In this document: positions 45,591-54,850 of the stretch, in pieces
Layout: every line of letters starts with the position of its first letter
Numbering within the stretch: position 1 is the first letter of the stretch
From: Sulfurimonas xiamenensis
Lineage (GTDB): Bacteria > Campylobacterota > Campylobacteria > Campylobacterales > Sulfurimonadaceae
DNA: 64,000 nucleotides
Reading direction: 5' to 3'
Assembly: GCF_009258045.1 (NCBI RefSeq)
Contig: NZ_CP041166.1
Coordinates: forward strand, 1,852,243 to 1,916,242
The notes under the pieces: generated by a model
Seen by the model: only the letters and a program-made list of their open reading frames with translations
Database searches by the model: none
What the model was told of the DNA's origin: nothing
Translations under genes and position numbers: made by a program

Positions 45591-46173
45591 AATGAGACCC
45601 GGTAGGAGAGTTTATTAAAGAGAAAAATTCGCTTCTAGTTTTTTCATCTTTTTTAAACAGACCACGAAGAGCTGAAGATGTCGTTGTAGAGTTTATTTTC
45701 TCAACCCCTCTCATCTCCATACACATATGTCTTGCTTGAATTACTACAGCTACACCTTTTGGCTGAATCGTATCCATGATGGCATCTGCTATCTGTTCTG
45801 TTAACTGCTCTTGAATCTGCATACGACGCGCAAAAACATTAACAACACGAGGAATTTTAGAGAGTCCTACCACTTTCCCGTCTGGTATATATGCTACATG
45901 CACACGACCTATTATAGGCAGAAGATGATGCTCACATGTAGAGTAAAATTCTATATCTTTTATAAGAACCATTTCATCATTAGAGCTTGTAAAGAGAGCC
46001 GATTTTAATATCTCTTTCGGATTTTCTTTATAGCCGCCAAAGATAAATTCATACGCTTTTCTAACTCTCTGAGGAGTCTTTAAAAGTCCTTCTCTATCTG
46101 GATCTTCTCCAACATAAAACATCATTGTTTTTACTGCATTTTCAAATTCAATATCTTTTTTATCCGACACCAT
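45586..46173 (-). CDS. folE: GTP cyclohydrolase I
   Basis: First step of folate (or queuosine) synthesis, converting GTP to dihydroneopterin triphosphate. The 195-residue protein has Zn ligands Cys80 and His83 ([14 protein letters not shown]) and Cys151 ([10 protein letters not shown]). [19 protein letters not shown] is the GTP-binding stretch. Length is normal. Confidence 0.96.
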   Translation of the reverse strand: MVSDKKDIEFENAVKTMMFYVGEDPDREGLLKTPQRVRKAYEFIFGGYKENPKEILKSALFTSSNDEMVLIKDIEFYSTCEHHLLPIIGRVHVAYIPDGKVVGLSKIPRVVNVFARRMQIQEQLTEQIADAIMDTIQPKGVAVVIQARHMCMEMRGVEKINSTTTSSALRGLFKKDEKTRSEFFSLINSPTGSHY

Positions 46174-46244
46174 TATGCCTTTAAAGTTTTTTATAGATGA
46201 TAGAATATCAAGAAATAGCTGAGAAGTTTATGTAATTTGCTTTT

Positions 46245-46952
46245 TTAAACAATCCCATCTAGCTTTTCTAAGAACTGCTGCATATATGTGACATCTTTGT
46301 GTATACCTAAAAAATATATAAGTTTATTTTTTTGCCTGTCAAAAATAGGGCTAATAGTAACATCATCGTAAATAAGTTCGCCCTTTTTTGTATAATCACG
46401 AAGATTTACTTCTATAGGCTCTGCCTCTTTAATAGCTTTTCTTACCAGCCTAAGCGCTTTCTGCTTTGTATCCCCATTATTTAAAAACCTGCAGTTTTTA
46501 CCCACTACCTCTTCATAAGCATACCCAAAAAGTTCAGAAAATGCCTTATTTACATAAACTATTGGATTGTCAAACTCATTTGGATTTGTGATAACAATGG
46601 CATTTTTTGATTGCTCCACTATATCAAATAGATGTTCTTTAAATTTTAAATCTTGAGCAACTTGCTTATTTTTAAGAATATAATAACCGCCATATATATT
46701 TTCAAGTGTTATACATGGAGCTGATTTTCTAAGTCCTGTAATAAAATTTCGTACACTTTTTTCATTAAACTCTCTATCTGCAGAGTCATGTATCTCATTA
46801 AATATATCAAAATTTCTAACTGCTTTATTTATATTATTTATTAAAAATTTCAATAATCTTTTCTGTGATATAGATAATTTCACACTTTTATTATCTATTA
46901 TCAAAGACTCTGTTTCAATATTCCAAAAACAATTATCACTTAACCATATCAA
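46245..46952 (-). CDS. OmpR-type winged-helix regulator fused to a LOV-like PAS domain
   Basis: A 235-residue protein. Residues 20-93 match the OmpR/PhoB DNA-binding domain (KLSISQKRLLKFLINN, ENIYGGYYILK) with no receiver domain. Residues 105-230 form a PAS domain of LOV type: NPIVYVNKAFSELFGY, GKNCRFLN with Cys154 at the photoactive position, then ISPIFD and GIHKDVT. The polar residues that hold FMN are all changed (Gln to Asn158, Asn to Asp186, Asn to Asp196, Gln to His218). It starts at a TTG with AAGAG 7 bp upstream. It is downstream of, and likely co-transcribed with, a GGDEF-EAL gene. Ligand, light response and targets are unknown. Confidence 0.8.
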   Translation of the reverse strand: MIWLSDNCFWNIETESLIIDNKSVKLSISQKRLLKFLINNINKAVRNFDIFNEIHDSADREFNEKSVRNFITGLRKSAPCITLENIYGGYYILKNKQVAQDLKFKEHLFDIVEQSKNAIVITNPNEFDNPIVYVNKAFSELFGYAYEEVVGKNCRFLNNGDTKQKALRLVRKAIKEAEPIEVNLRDYTKKGELIYDDVTISPIFDRQKNKLIYFLGIHKDVTYMQQFLEKLDGIV

Positions 46953-46997
46953 ATTATTACTCTTTTGTTAAATATTTTCGCTTCTTCTTATACTATA

Positions 46998-48629
46998 TCA
47001 AGTTTTATTAAAATAATTTATAAAATCATCGATAGGCAGAGGGTTTGAGTGGTAAAAACCTTGCGAATAATCACATCCGATATCTCTTAATTTTAGATAT
47101 TGTTCTTTTGTTTCTATTCCCTCTGCCTGCACTTTAAGATTGAAAAGTTTTGCTGTATTTATTATAGATTTTGTAATATTTAAGTCATTTTTATCTTTAA
47201 TCATATTTTTTATAAATGATTTATCTATTTTTAATTTATCTACTTCGAATAGTTTTAGATGGTTTAGACTTGAATACTCTACTCCAAAATCATCTAAAAC
47301 TATTTTGAACCCCATCAGATGAAGCTTTTTTATAATATCTTTTGCAACAGAAATATTTTGCATAACCTGACTCTCTACTATTTTCAACTCTATTTGAGAT
47401 CTATCTATATTATATTTTTTTGATGTATCTTCTAAATCTGAACAAAAACTCGGATTAAAAAATTGTTCTTTTGATATATTTATAGATATGGTTAACTTTT
47501 TATCCAAAATATTTTTATTAAGTATTTTTAAATCTTCTAAAACTTTTGAGAAAACCATACAGCCAAACTCTTTTTCCATATCTCCTGATAAGACAAGCTC
47601 TAAAAAATCTTTCGGTTCTAATATACCCTTTTTGGTGTTATACCACCTTACCAAAGCTTCGGCACCAACTACAGAGTTATTATGAAAGTCCACAACAGGC
47701 TGATAATGCATAACAAACTCTTTTTCTTTTAATGCTCTTTTTATATCTGCTTGCATTAAAAGCCTTGTTGCCGCTCTATTTGACATCAACTTTCTATAAA
47801 TTTTAAAACCATCCCGCTTCTCTTTTTTCACCTCATACATTGCAATATCAGCATTTTTTAAAAGATCATCGCTTGTTGCCGCATGCTGGGGATATATTGC
47901 TATGCCAATTGAGAGCGATACATTAAAAATATTTGTATCAATTTCTAAAGGTTGTTTAATTTTCTCTTGTAATTTAAACGCCAGCTGCTTTGCATTTTTT
48001 ATATTTTTTATATTTTTTGCTATTATGACAAACTCATCACCGCCAATTCTAGCAACTATATCATCTTTTCTAATACTATTTACAAGTCTTTTTGCTATGG
48101 TTACAAGCATTTTGTCACCAATATTGTGACCATAAGTATCATTGACTTTTTTAAAATTATCTACATCTATAAAAAAGAGTGCCGTTTTAGAGCCATTTTG
48201 TAGAGATTCATCAAGAGTGTGATTAAGTTTTTTTTTAAAAAAAGATCTATTTGGAAGAGCAGTTAAAGAATCATAATTTGCATGATAGTAAATTTTTCTA
48301 TCTGCTTCTTTTAAAGTTGTAATATTGAAAGATATGTGAACAATATATTTTGCATTTGCATAAAAAAATATAGATTCAAACCAAGCTGAATTTCTCTCCA
48401 TTTCAATGCTAAATTTTTTGGATACAGATAATTTTTCTTTAAGATACTCAAGTGTTATGTTACATGGTTTAATCTTATCAAAATTTAGATTTTTTTTATC
48501 AGATATATCAATATTTTGAGCTTCTATATAACTTATATTTGCGTAAAAAAAATCCCCGTTATTATTATAAACAACTATTCTTGAAGGATGCATATCTACA
48601 ATATCTTTAAAAATATTATTTAAATTCAA
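46998..48629 (-). CDS. PAS-GGDEF-EAL protein (cyclic di-GMP synthesis/degradation)
   Basis: A 543-residue cytosolic protein. An N-terminal PAS-like domain (residues 10-115) is followed by GGDEF (ARIGGDEFVI, intact) with an inhibitory-site RxxD (RKDD) exactly five residues before it. The EAL domain follows (GAEALVRW; the segments VLDDFGVEYSSL, KLKIDKSFI and QAEGIETKEQ are close to active enzymes). Both activities could be functional. The start is TTG 48629, with GGGG 7 bp upstream. The regulator 46245-46952 begins 45 bp after its stop. Confidence 0.9.
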   Translation of the reverse strand: MNLNNIFKDIVDMHPSRIVVYNNNGDFFYANISYIEAQNIDISDKKNLNFDKIKPCNITLEYLKEKLSVSKKFSIEMERNSAWFESIFFYANAKYIVHISFNITTLKEADRKIYYHANYDSLTALPNRSFFKKKLNHTLDESLQNGSKTALFFIDVDNFKKVNDTYGHNIGDKMLVTIAKRLVNSIRKDDIVARIGGDEFVIIAKNIKNIKNAKQLAFKLQEKIKQPLEIDTNIFNVSLSIGIAIYPQHAATSDDLLKNADIAMYEVKKEKRDGFKIYRKLMSNRAATRLLMQADIKRALKEKEFVMHYQPVVDFHNNSVVGAEALVRWYNTKKGILEPKDFLELVLSGDMEKEFGCMVFSKVLEDLKILNKNILDKKLTISINISKEQFFNPSFCSDLEDTSKKYNIDRSQIELKIVESQVMQNISVAKDIIKKLHLMGFKIVLDDFGVEYSSLNHLKLFEVDKLKIDKSFIKNMIKDKNDLNITKSIINTAKLFNLKVQAEGIETKEQYLKLRDIGCDYSQGFYHSNPLPIDDFINYFNKT

Positions 48630-48764
48630 AACTACCCCACTGTATTAAAAATCTAAACTATTTCATTAAATTTAAGCAATAATATCCAAAAAGTGTCCAG
48701 CAACTTGCTAAAACAATAAAAAATTTGATTACTCATTATAAACAAAGTTTAATAATGCGTTAAA

Positions 48765-48801
48765 TAAAAAAAGTGAGATACAGAAAATTGTTCTGCATCT
48801 C
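48765..48801 (-). terminator. Terminator of rnj
   Basis: On the minus strand an 11-bp stem with one mismatch (48801-48791 with 48785-48775, GAGATGCAGAA) is followed by ACTTTTTTTATTT, a classic intrinsic terminator 11 bp after the RNase J stop. Confidence 0.8.
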
Positions 48802-48812
48802 AAAAATTTATA

Positions 48813-50708
48813 TTACATTACTATAATATGAGGAACGATAAATGGATATTTTTTCATTTTTCTATAGATATGTTTTCTTACAACTTGACGAAGGTCATTT
48901 TCAAGCGCTCTAGTGTTTTCAACGAGACCCTCTTTAATGTTTGCAAGAAAGTGTTCTAAAATATCTTCTATCTCTTTAGCAAAAAACTTATCCTGCTTGT
49001 CTGCGACAATTCCAAATGAAGTTACAACCGGCTTAGAGAGCATTGTTGAGTGCTGCCCATCAATTTGAGCAACAATCATAACGATACCGTCCGATGCAAG
49101 TTTTTGACGATCTATAACAATATCATCCTCTATTTTATGGTTATTTTGATTGTCAATATATGTTTTACCAGTTCTTACGGTTTTTACTTTTCTCATATAT
49201 TTAGGAGCAATTTCAACGGTATCCCCATCATTCATGATGTAGATATTGCGTTCAGGAACACCACACATGACAGCAGTCTCTTTATGTCTCATAACATGGT
49301 TATATTCACCATGAACCGGCAAAAAGAACTTGGGATTTACCAAACGAAGCATCAACTTTTGCTCCTCTATTGAAGCATGCCCTGAAACATGGATATCTTT
49401 ATCATTGTTGATTTTAGCACCAGCACGCTGCAAATGATTTAACATTCCAGAGATAGACCCTTCATTTCCTGGAATAGCACGAGATGAAAGAACAATTAAA
49501 TCAGTCGGTTTAATTTTTACATGTCTATGCTCCCCAATTGACATTCTAAAGAGTGCTGAGCTTGGTTCACCCTGAGAACCTGTAGTCACTATAAGAATTT
49601 CTTTATCATTCATATGTGAGATCTGCTCTGGTTCAACAAAAATATTTTTAGGCAATTTAATATAGTCATACTGCATAGCCACTTCAATATTTCTCTCCAT
49701 TGAACGGCCAATCACACAAACTTTACGCCCATATTTTACACCATACTGTATCGCTTGATAAACACGGTGAATATTTGAACTAAAAGTTGATAAAATAACT
49801 CTTCCCTCAGCTTTAGAAAACACTCTATCTAATGCCGGTGCAACATTTAGTTCAGATAATGTCGGATTTGTATTGTAAGAGTTAGTAGAATCACTTAAAA
49901 GACAAAGAACACCTCTCTCTCCATAATATGCAAGTCTATGCAAATCTGCGGTATATCCATCTATTGGTGTATGATCAATTTTAAAATCGCCTGTATGAAT
50001 AATTGTTCCTGAGGCTGTTGTTATTGCCAATGATGATGAATCTATAATTGAGTGCGTCATATGCATCCACTCTATTTCAAAATCTTCACCTATTTTATAT
50101 ATTTTTCTTTTTTCAATAGGGTTAAAGTACTGTTTAAAATCTTTAATATGATGCTCATCAAACTTGTTGCCTATCATAGCCAGCGGAAGAGGCGAAGCAT
50201 ATATAGGAAATTGCATCTCTTTGTATAAATATGGCATTGCACCAATATGATCTTCGTGTGCATGTGTAATTATTACTGCTTTTATTTTATTTCTTATTTC
50301 GCGAATATATGAAAAATCAGGTACTAAAATATCAACACCATGCATATCTTCATCCGGAAAACTCATTCCAACATCAACTAGTATTGCTTCATTTTGAGTT
50401 TCAAATACTGTAATGTTTCCACCAATTTCGCCAAGTCCTCCAAGAGGAGTGATACGAATTTTATCTTTTGAATTTAGGTCTAATTTATAATGTGGATTAA
50501 GCCTTTGCTTATGGGCTTCTTGATTTATTTCAACAAATTTTTTCAAATCTTCGTTTACGGGAGTACTCTGACGACGACGCCCTCTTGATGTATTTTTATT
50601 TTTACTGCCACTTTGACTATTTGGCGACTTTGAACTGACGGGTTTTTTATTGTGTTTACGATTTTCTTGAGAAATATTTTTAATATTTTCCTGTTTCTCT
50701 TGTTCCAT
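48813..50708 (-). CDS. rnj: Ribonuclease J
   Basis: 5'-3' exo/endoribonuclease that takes the place of RNase E in Campylobacterota. The 631-residue protein has the beta-CASP MBL motif HAHEDH at 149-154, further metal ligands in IIHTGDFK and VSGHAS, and the HGEYNH block near the C-terminus. The first ~80 residues are an Asn/Lys/Ser-rich basic extension (NRKHNKKPVSSKSPNSQSGS) before the fold begins at KIRITPLGGLGEIGGN. The start overlaps rsmA by 29 bp, so the two are coupled. Confidence 0.95.
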   Translation of the reverse strand: MEQEKQENIKNISQENRKHNKKPVSSKSPNSQSGSKNKNTSRGRRRQSTPVNEDLKKFVEINQEAHKQRLNPHYKLDLNSKDKIRITPLGGLGEIGGNITVFETQNEAILVDVGMSFPDEDMHGVDILVPDFSYIREIRNKIKAVIITHAHEDHIGAMPYLYKEMQFPIYASPLPLAMIGNKFDEHHIKDFKQYFNPIEKRKIYKIGEDFEIEWMHMTHSIIDSSSLAITTASGTIIHTGDFKIDHTPIDGYTADLHRLAYYGERGVLCLLSDSTNSYNTNPTLSELNVAPALDRVFSKAEGRVILSTFSSNIHRVYQAIQYGVKYGRKVCVIGRSMERNIEVAMQYDYIKLPKNIFVEPEQISHMNDKEILIVTTGSQGEPSSALFRMSIGEHRHVKIKPTDLIVLSSRAIPGNEGSISGMLNHLQRAGAKINNDKDIHVSGHASIEEQKLMLRLVNPKFFLPVHGEYNHVMRHKETAVMCGVPERNIYIMNDGDTVEIAPKYMRKVKTVRTGKTYIDNQNNHKIEDDIVIDRQKLASDGIVMIVAQIDGQHSTMLSKPVVTSFGIVADKQDKFFAKEIEDILEHFLANIKEGLVENTRALENDLRQVVRKHIYRKMKKYPFIVPHIIVM

Positions 50709-51483
50709 CCAAACTCCTTGTTAATTTATAGAGTTGGTGATAGTCTAGAGTAGAAACTTGGTGAGGTCGAATTGTTTGTGATAATTCAAGCTTCTCAAAA
50801 GCTTCTTGAAGCATAATTTTTTCATACATTTGCGATAAATTTTTCATTAAAGTTTTACGAGGTTGCGTAAACGCAACTCTTAGCATATCCTCAAAATCTT
50901 TATTGCACCTATCACTTCTTTTTTGTATTAAAAAAACTGCAGAATCAATTTTTGGCGGAGGGTTAAATGCGGATGGCGGAACTTTCACAACAATATGTGT
51001 ATCTCCAACACTTTGAGTTATAATACTCAAGGCGCCAAACACCTTATCACCTTCTTTTGCACAAAATTTTTCTGCTACTTCAAGCTGTACCATTACAAGT
51101 ATATTTTTGCATTTTGGATCTGCGAGGGCTTTTAAAATTATATTAGTCGCTATATAATATGGCAAATTTGCCACCAAATCATACGGCTCATCTATAAGCT
51201 CACTCTTCCAAGCAGTCAGTACATCCCCACAATGAATGTGGAGCTGTTTGGTCGCGATCTCTTTTTCAAACTTTTTTTGTAACAGTTTACACAAATCGGT
51301 ATCGACCTCAAAAGCATCTACACTTTTGACATCTACTAAAAATTTAGTTAAATCACCTAAGCCAGGTCCAATCTCTACGATTTTATTATCGTTGTTGGGC
51401 ATCGCTTCGACGATTTTTTGTAAAACAGTCTCGTCTTTTAAGAAATTCTGTCCAAATTTCTTCTTAGCTATAATATTTTCCAT
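50680..51483 (-). CDS. rsmA: 16S rRNA (A1518/A1519-N6)-dimethyltransferase
   Basis: Dimethylates two adjacent adenines in 16S helix 45. The 267-residue protein starts KKFGQNFLKDETVLQKI, has SAM motif VEIGPGLGDLTKFL and the catalytic NLPYY (DLVANLPYYIATNII). It overlaps rnj by 29 bp; a pairing of rsmA and rnj is common in this phylum. Confidence 0.96.
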   Translation of the reverse strand: MENIIAKKKFGQNFLKDETVLQKIVEAMPNNDNKIVEIGPGLGDLTKFLVDVKSVDAFEVDTDLCKLLQKKFEKEIATKQLHIHCGDVLTAWKSELIDEPYDLVANLPYYIATNIILKALADPKCKNILVMVQLEVAEKFCAKEGDKVFGALSIITQSVGDTHIVVKVPPSAFNPPPKIDSAVFLIQKRSDRCNKDFEDMLRVAFTQPRKTLMKNLSQMYEKIMLQEAFEKLELSQTIRPHQVSTLDYHQLYKLTRSLDGTRETGKY

Positions 51484-51613
51484 TAACTGGCATCATATAG
51501 TAATTTTGCTTATGATTGATTAATATCAATAAAAAAAAGAGTCTTTATTTTAAAAATGTAGATATTTACTACAATATTTTGCCAATATCTTCAAAATCTA
51601 TCCATAAATTTTA

Positions 51614-51629
51614 TGTTTCATGTGAAACA
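51614..51629. other. parS-like site 1
   Basis: TGTTTCATGTGAAACA is a perfect match to the ParB-binding palindrome form (consensus TGTTTCACGTGAAACA) with one change (C to T). It lies in the gap between rsmA and hisF. Exact copies, on either strand, occur at 55008-55023 and 55265-55280. Confidence 0.85.
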
Positions 51630-51666
51630 TTGAAAAACATCAAAACTAACTATAAGCCATAAAGAG

Positions 51667-51672
51667 TATAAT
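51667..51672 (+). promoter_or_regulatory. -10 box of hisF
   Basis: TATAAT 45 bp before the TTG start, beyond the parS site. The intervening leader contains GGGTTTTTAAAACCC-like sequence (51690-51704), a small hairpin. Confidence 0.45.
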
Positions 51673-51717
51673 TTCACTATATTATATTAGGGTTTTAAAA
51701 ACCCACAAGGTACTGTT

Positions 51718-52476
51718 TTGAACTATTTTGCAAAAAGAATTATTCCATGTCTTGATGTTAAAGATGGACGCGTTGTCAAAGGTGTTAATTTCGTCGGACT
51801 TAAAGATGCAGGTGATCCTGTTGAAGTTGCAAAGAGATATAACGAAGAGGGTGCAGATGAAATCACATTTTTAGATATTACTGCATCAAGTGACAACCGC
51901 GATACTATCGTAGATATAGTAGCTCAAGTTGCGCGTGAAATTTTTATTCCTCTTACTGTAGGTGGCGGCATTCGCAAACTTGAAGATATATATAAACTTT
52001 TAAATGTGGGATGCGATAAAGTAAGCGTAAATTCAGCAGCAATCAAAAGACCCCAACTTATAAACGAAGGCGCAAAAAGATTCGGTTCTCAGTGCATTGT
52101 AACTGCAATAGATGTTAAAAAAACAGGTGAAAAATATAATGTTTATTTAAACGGAGGTCGTGTAGATACGGGGATTGATGCAGTTGAATGGGCAAAAGAA
52201 GCAGTTGATCGAGGAAGCGGTGAGATACTTTTAACCTCAATGGATGCAGACGGAACAAAAGCAGGTTTTGAACTAAACATAACCGAGCAAATAAGCCATG
52301 CAGTTAATGTCCCAGTTATAGCAAGCGGCGGAGCTGGAACAATGGAACATATAAAAGAGGCGTTTTTGCACGGTGCAGATGCTGCACTGGCTGCGAGCAT
52401 TTTTCACTATAGAGAGATTGACATAATGGATCTAAAACACTATCTTCATGACAATAATATACCGGTAAGACTGTAG
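51718..52476 (+). CDS. hisF: Imidazole glycerol phosphate synthase, cyclase subunit
   Basis: Forms IGP and AICAR from PRFAR and ammonia supplied by HisH. The 252-residue TIM barrel has [18 protein letters not shown] (catalytic Asp11) and VTAIDVKK (second catalytic Asp at about 130). The phosphate-binding block [14 protein letters not shown] is near the end. The start is TTG at 51718, with AAGG 7 bp upstream and no earlier in-frame candidate. It is followed by a nucleoside phosphorylase-like gene after 10 bp. HisH is not next to it. Confidence 0.95.
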   Translation: MNYFAKRIIPCLDVKDGRVVKGVNFVGLKDAGDPVEVAKRYNEEGADEITFLDITASSDNRDTIVDIVAQVAREIFIPLTVGGGIRKLEDIYKLLNVGCDKVSVNSAAIKRPQLINEGAKRFGSQCIVTAIDVKKTGEKYNVYLNGGRVDTGIDAVEWAKEAVDRGSGEILLTSMDADGTKAGFELNITEQISHAVNVPVIASGGAGTMEHIKEAFLHGADAALAASIFHYREIDIMDLKHYLHDNNIPVRL

Positions 52477-52486
52477 AGATAAACAT

Positions 52487-53032
52487 ATGATTATTTGTGC
52501 AGGAAACAATGAAACCTTTGATTTTGCAACTCCAATAGGAGTAGGGCTGATTGAATCTGCCATAAATCTCACAAGACTATGCCTTTTTGACAGACCTGAA
52601 TTTTTACTCTTTGTAGGGAGTGCAGGAAGTTACGGCGAGCATAAAATATTTGATATCATTGAATCTAAAACAGCTTCAAATATAGAGCTTGGCTTTTTAA
52701 CAAATGATGCATATTCTCCTTTAGACAATGTAATATCTACTAACATAAACCAAACAAAAATAGATGTTATAGTAAACTCATCCAACTATATCTCAACAAA
52801 CAAAGAGCTAACAAAAAAGTTTCTAAACCTCGGTATTGGGATAGAAAATATGGAATTTTTTGCTGTTTTAAAAGTAGCGCAGGAGTTTGATATTCCTGCC
52901 GGTGGAGTCTTTTGTGTAACAAACTATACTAACAAAAATGCTCATGAAGATTTTTTAAAAAATCATAAAAAAGCAAAAGAAATTCTTGCTTTGCATACAA
53001 AAAAAAGAGTTAAGGAACTTACTTCAAAATGA
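52487..53032 (+). CDS. Nucleoside phosphorylase/MTA nucleosidase-superfamily protein
   Basis: A 181-residue protein annotated as purine-nucleoside phosphorylase in relatives. PNP-superfamily features are FLLFVGSAGSYGEHK near residue 45 (phosphate-loop position GSAG), IGIENMEFFAVLKVAQEFDIPAGGVFCVTNYTN with the ENMEFFAV motif that in MTAN/PNP holds the ribose-binding Met-Glu. It is shorter than typical (about 230-240), missing part of the N-terminal half. The substrate is not clear. It overlaps rlmN by 4 bp. Confidence 0.7.
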   Translation: MIICAGNNETFDFATPIGVGLIESAINLTRLCLFDRPEFLLFVGSAGSYGEHKIFDIIESKTASNIELGFLTNDAYSPLDNVISTNINQTKIDVIVNSSNYISTNKELTKKFLNLGIGIENMEFFAVLKVAQEFDIPAGGVFCVTNYTNKNAHEDFLKNHKKAKEILALHTKKRVKELTSK

Positions 53033-54144
53033 AATTATCACTACTTGATTTTACACTAAAAGAGCTGCAAGAGATTGTAAAACCCTCATTTAGAGCAAAA
53101 CAGATTTACGGCTGGCTCTATCATAACTATGCGCAAAATTTTGACGATATGAAAAATATACCAAAAGCACTCAAGGATGAGCTTTCGGAAAAATATGTTG
53201 TAAATCCTCTTAAAATTGTAAAAAAAGAGATCTCAAGTGACGGCACAATCAAATACCTTTTTGAACTCCAAGACGGCAAGACCGTAGAAGCAGTATGGCT
53301 AAAGATGAAAGAAATGGTTACAGACGAAACTGGAGAAGTCATACAAGAAGCGAAATATACCATCTGCGTATCCACACAAGTCGGCTGCAAAGTCGGTTGT
53401 GCTTTTTGTTTAACTGCAAAAGGCGGTTTTACAAGAGATCTCACTGCAGGAGAGATTGTGGGGCAGGTTGTTGCTTTAAAGCGGGATAATAAGCATAAAC
53501 ACAACAGAATGATAAATATAGTCTATATGGGAATGGGTGAACCTCTGGATAATTTAGAAAATCTGGCAAAAGCTATTGAGATTTTTAAAGAAGAGGATGG
53601 ATTATGCATATCCGGTAAAAGACAAACAGTCTCTACAAGCGGAATTAGCAACAAAATAGATAAACTCGGAGAGATGGATTTAGGTGTTCATATAGCCATA
53701 TCACTTCATGCAGTTGATGATAAACTTAGAACTGAACTTATTCCTATGAATAAAGCTCACAATATATCTTCTATTATTGAGGCAGTTAAACGCTTCCCAA
53801 TCGACACCAGAAAAAGAGTTATGTTTGAGTATCTGGTTATTAAAAACAAAAACGATGATATAGCTTCCGCAAAAAAACTTGTAAAGCTACTCTCAGGCAT
53901 AAAAGCAAAAGTAAATCTTATCTACTTCAATCCTTATCCGGGAACCGAATATGAGAGACCTGCTAAGAGTGATATGATAGCTTTTCAAGAGTATTTGGTA
54001 AATCATGGACTTTTATGTACTATTCGTGACTCTAAAGGCATGGATATAAGTGCTGCGTGCGGACAGCTAAAAGAACAAGATAAATTTAGCAAGGCTGAAG
54101 AGAGAGACCTCCTAAGTGAAAAAATAGATGGCGATTTAAAATGA
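53029..54144 (+). CDS. rlmN: Dual-specificity rRNA/tRNA adenine-C2 methyltransferase RlmN
   Basis: Radical-SAM enzyme methylating A2503 of 23S rRNA and A37 of some tRNAs. The 371-residue protein has the radical SAM cluster at Cys120, Cys124 and Cys127 (VGCKVGCAFC). The catalytic C-terminal Cys344 lies in ISAACGQL, and the conserved GMGEPLDN is in between. It overlaps genes on both sides by 4 bp. Confidence 0.96.
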   Translation: MKLSLLDFTLKELQEIVKPSFRAKQIYGWLYHNYAQNFDDMKNIPKALKDELSEKYVVNPLKIVKKEISSDGTIKYLFELQDGKTVEAVWLKMKEMVTDETGEVIQEAKYTICVSTQVGCKVGCAFCLTAKGGFTRDLTAGEIVGQVVALKRDNKHKHNRMINIVYMGMGEPLDNLENLAKAIEIFKEEDGLCISGKRQTVSTSGISNKIDKLGEMDLGVHIAISLHAVDDKLRTELIPMNKAHNISSIIEAVKRFPIDTRKRVMFEYLVIKNKNDDIASAKKLVKLLSGIKAKVNLIYFNPYPGTEYERPAKSDMIAFQEYLVNHGLLCTIRDSKGMDISAACGQLKEQDKFSKAEERDLLSEKIDGDLK

Positions 54145-54233
54145 GCTATATAGAAATATTTCAAATTATATTTTTAGTAATTGTTTTTGCAGTAGCTATA
54201 ATAGGTTTTTTAAAAGCTGCTACAAAACCTTGA
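54141..54233 (+). CDS. 30-residue membrane ORF, translationally coupled to rlmN
   Basis: ATGA overlap with the rlmN stop. The protein MSYIEIFQIIFLVIVFAVAI followed by IGFLKAATKP is one hydrophobic helix with a short basic tail. Coupling suggests it is translated. No family is recognised, and it could be fortuitous. It falls below the usual size cut-off of gene finders. Confidence 0.4.
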   Translation: MSYIEIFQIIFLVIVFAVAIIGFLKAATKP

Positions 54234-54280
54234 TTTCTTAAACACAACCTATAATAATCATCAAATATAAAAAATGTTAT

Positions 54281-54286
54281 TATAAT
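54281..54286 (+). promoter_or_regulatory. -10 box of the 79-aa basic protein gene
   Basis: TATAAT 29 bp before the ATG at 54316. A second TATAAT lies at 54250-54255. Confidence 0.4.
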
Positions 54287-54315
54287 AGTTCATATTTTAA
54301 AAAATGGAGATTATT

Positions 54316-54555
54316 ATGGCTTATAAAAAGACAAATAGCGACAGAATTAAAAGAATTTATCAACTTTGTGAAGATCATTTTGGTGGTGTTCGCTTTGTTG
54401 GTGTGAAATTTCATAAAAAAATAGGCTGGATTGCAAAAGTACAGTTTGATGATGGGTTTGAAAGTCTTACTGCTGACGGTGAAACAAGCGTCGAAGCTCT
54501 TCGTAAATTAAAAAATCGTGTTAAAAAAATAATTAAAAGATACAATGCAGTTTAA
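54316..54555 (+). CDS. Small basic protein (79 aa), unknown
   Basis: MAYKKTNSDRIKRIYQLCED, then a conserved-looking segment FGGVRFVGVKFHKKIGWIAK, an acidic loop and a basic helix EALRKLKNRVKKIIKRYNAV. Lys/Arg make up roughly a quarter of residues, suggesting nucleic-acid binding. Start 54316 is preferred over 54304, because the GGAG at 54306-54309 is its ribosome site. No family is recognised. Confidence 0.7.
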   Translation: MAYKKTNSDRIKRIYQLCEDHFGGVRFVGVKFHKKIGWIAKVQFDDGFESLTADGETSVEALRKLKNRVKKIIKRYNAV

Positions 54556-54588
54556 ATATATTAGCAATATAATATAAATTCATATAGA

Positions 54589-54617
54589 AAACGACCAACA
54601 CACCAGGGAGGTCGTTT
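54589..54617 (+). terminator. Hairpin after the small basic protein gene
   Basis: An 8-bp stem AAACGACC (54589-54596) with GGTCGTTT (54610-54617) around a 13-nt loop, 33 bp after the stop codon. The T-run is poor. Confidence 0.45.
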
Positions 54618-54850
54618 ACAAATATAATAATACCTTACTTTTCTTATATATAAATAATTCACAAAAATTTCAGTTATTTTCTTAAAAAAAAATTTAGTAT
54701 AAAAAAAGAGCACTTTTTTCAAAAAAATGTGTACTATTCACACATTGTGTTAAAATGTGAATAGTACTTCATAGATAGAATTATTTATTCAAAAATAAAT
54801 AATTTTTAAATAAAAATTTATATAAAATAAACTGAAAAAATCAATGCTTT

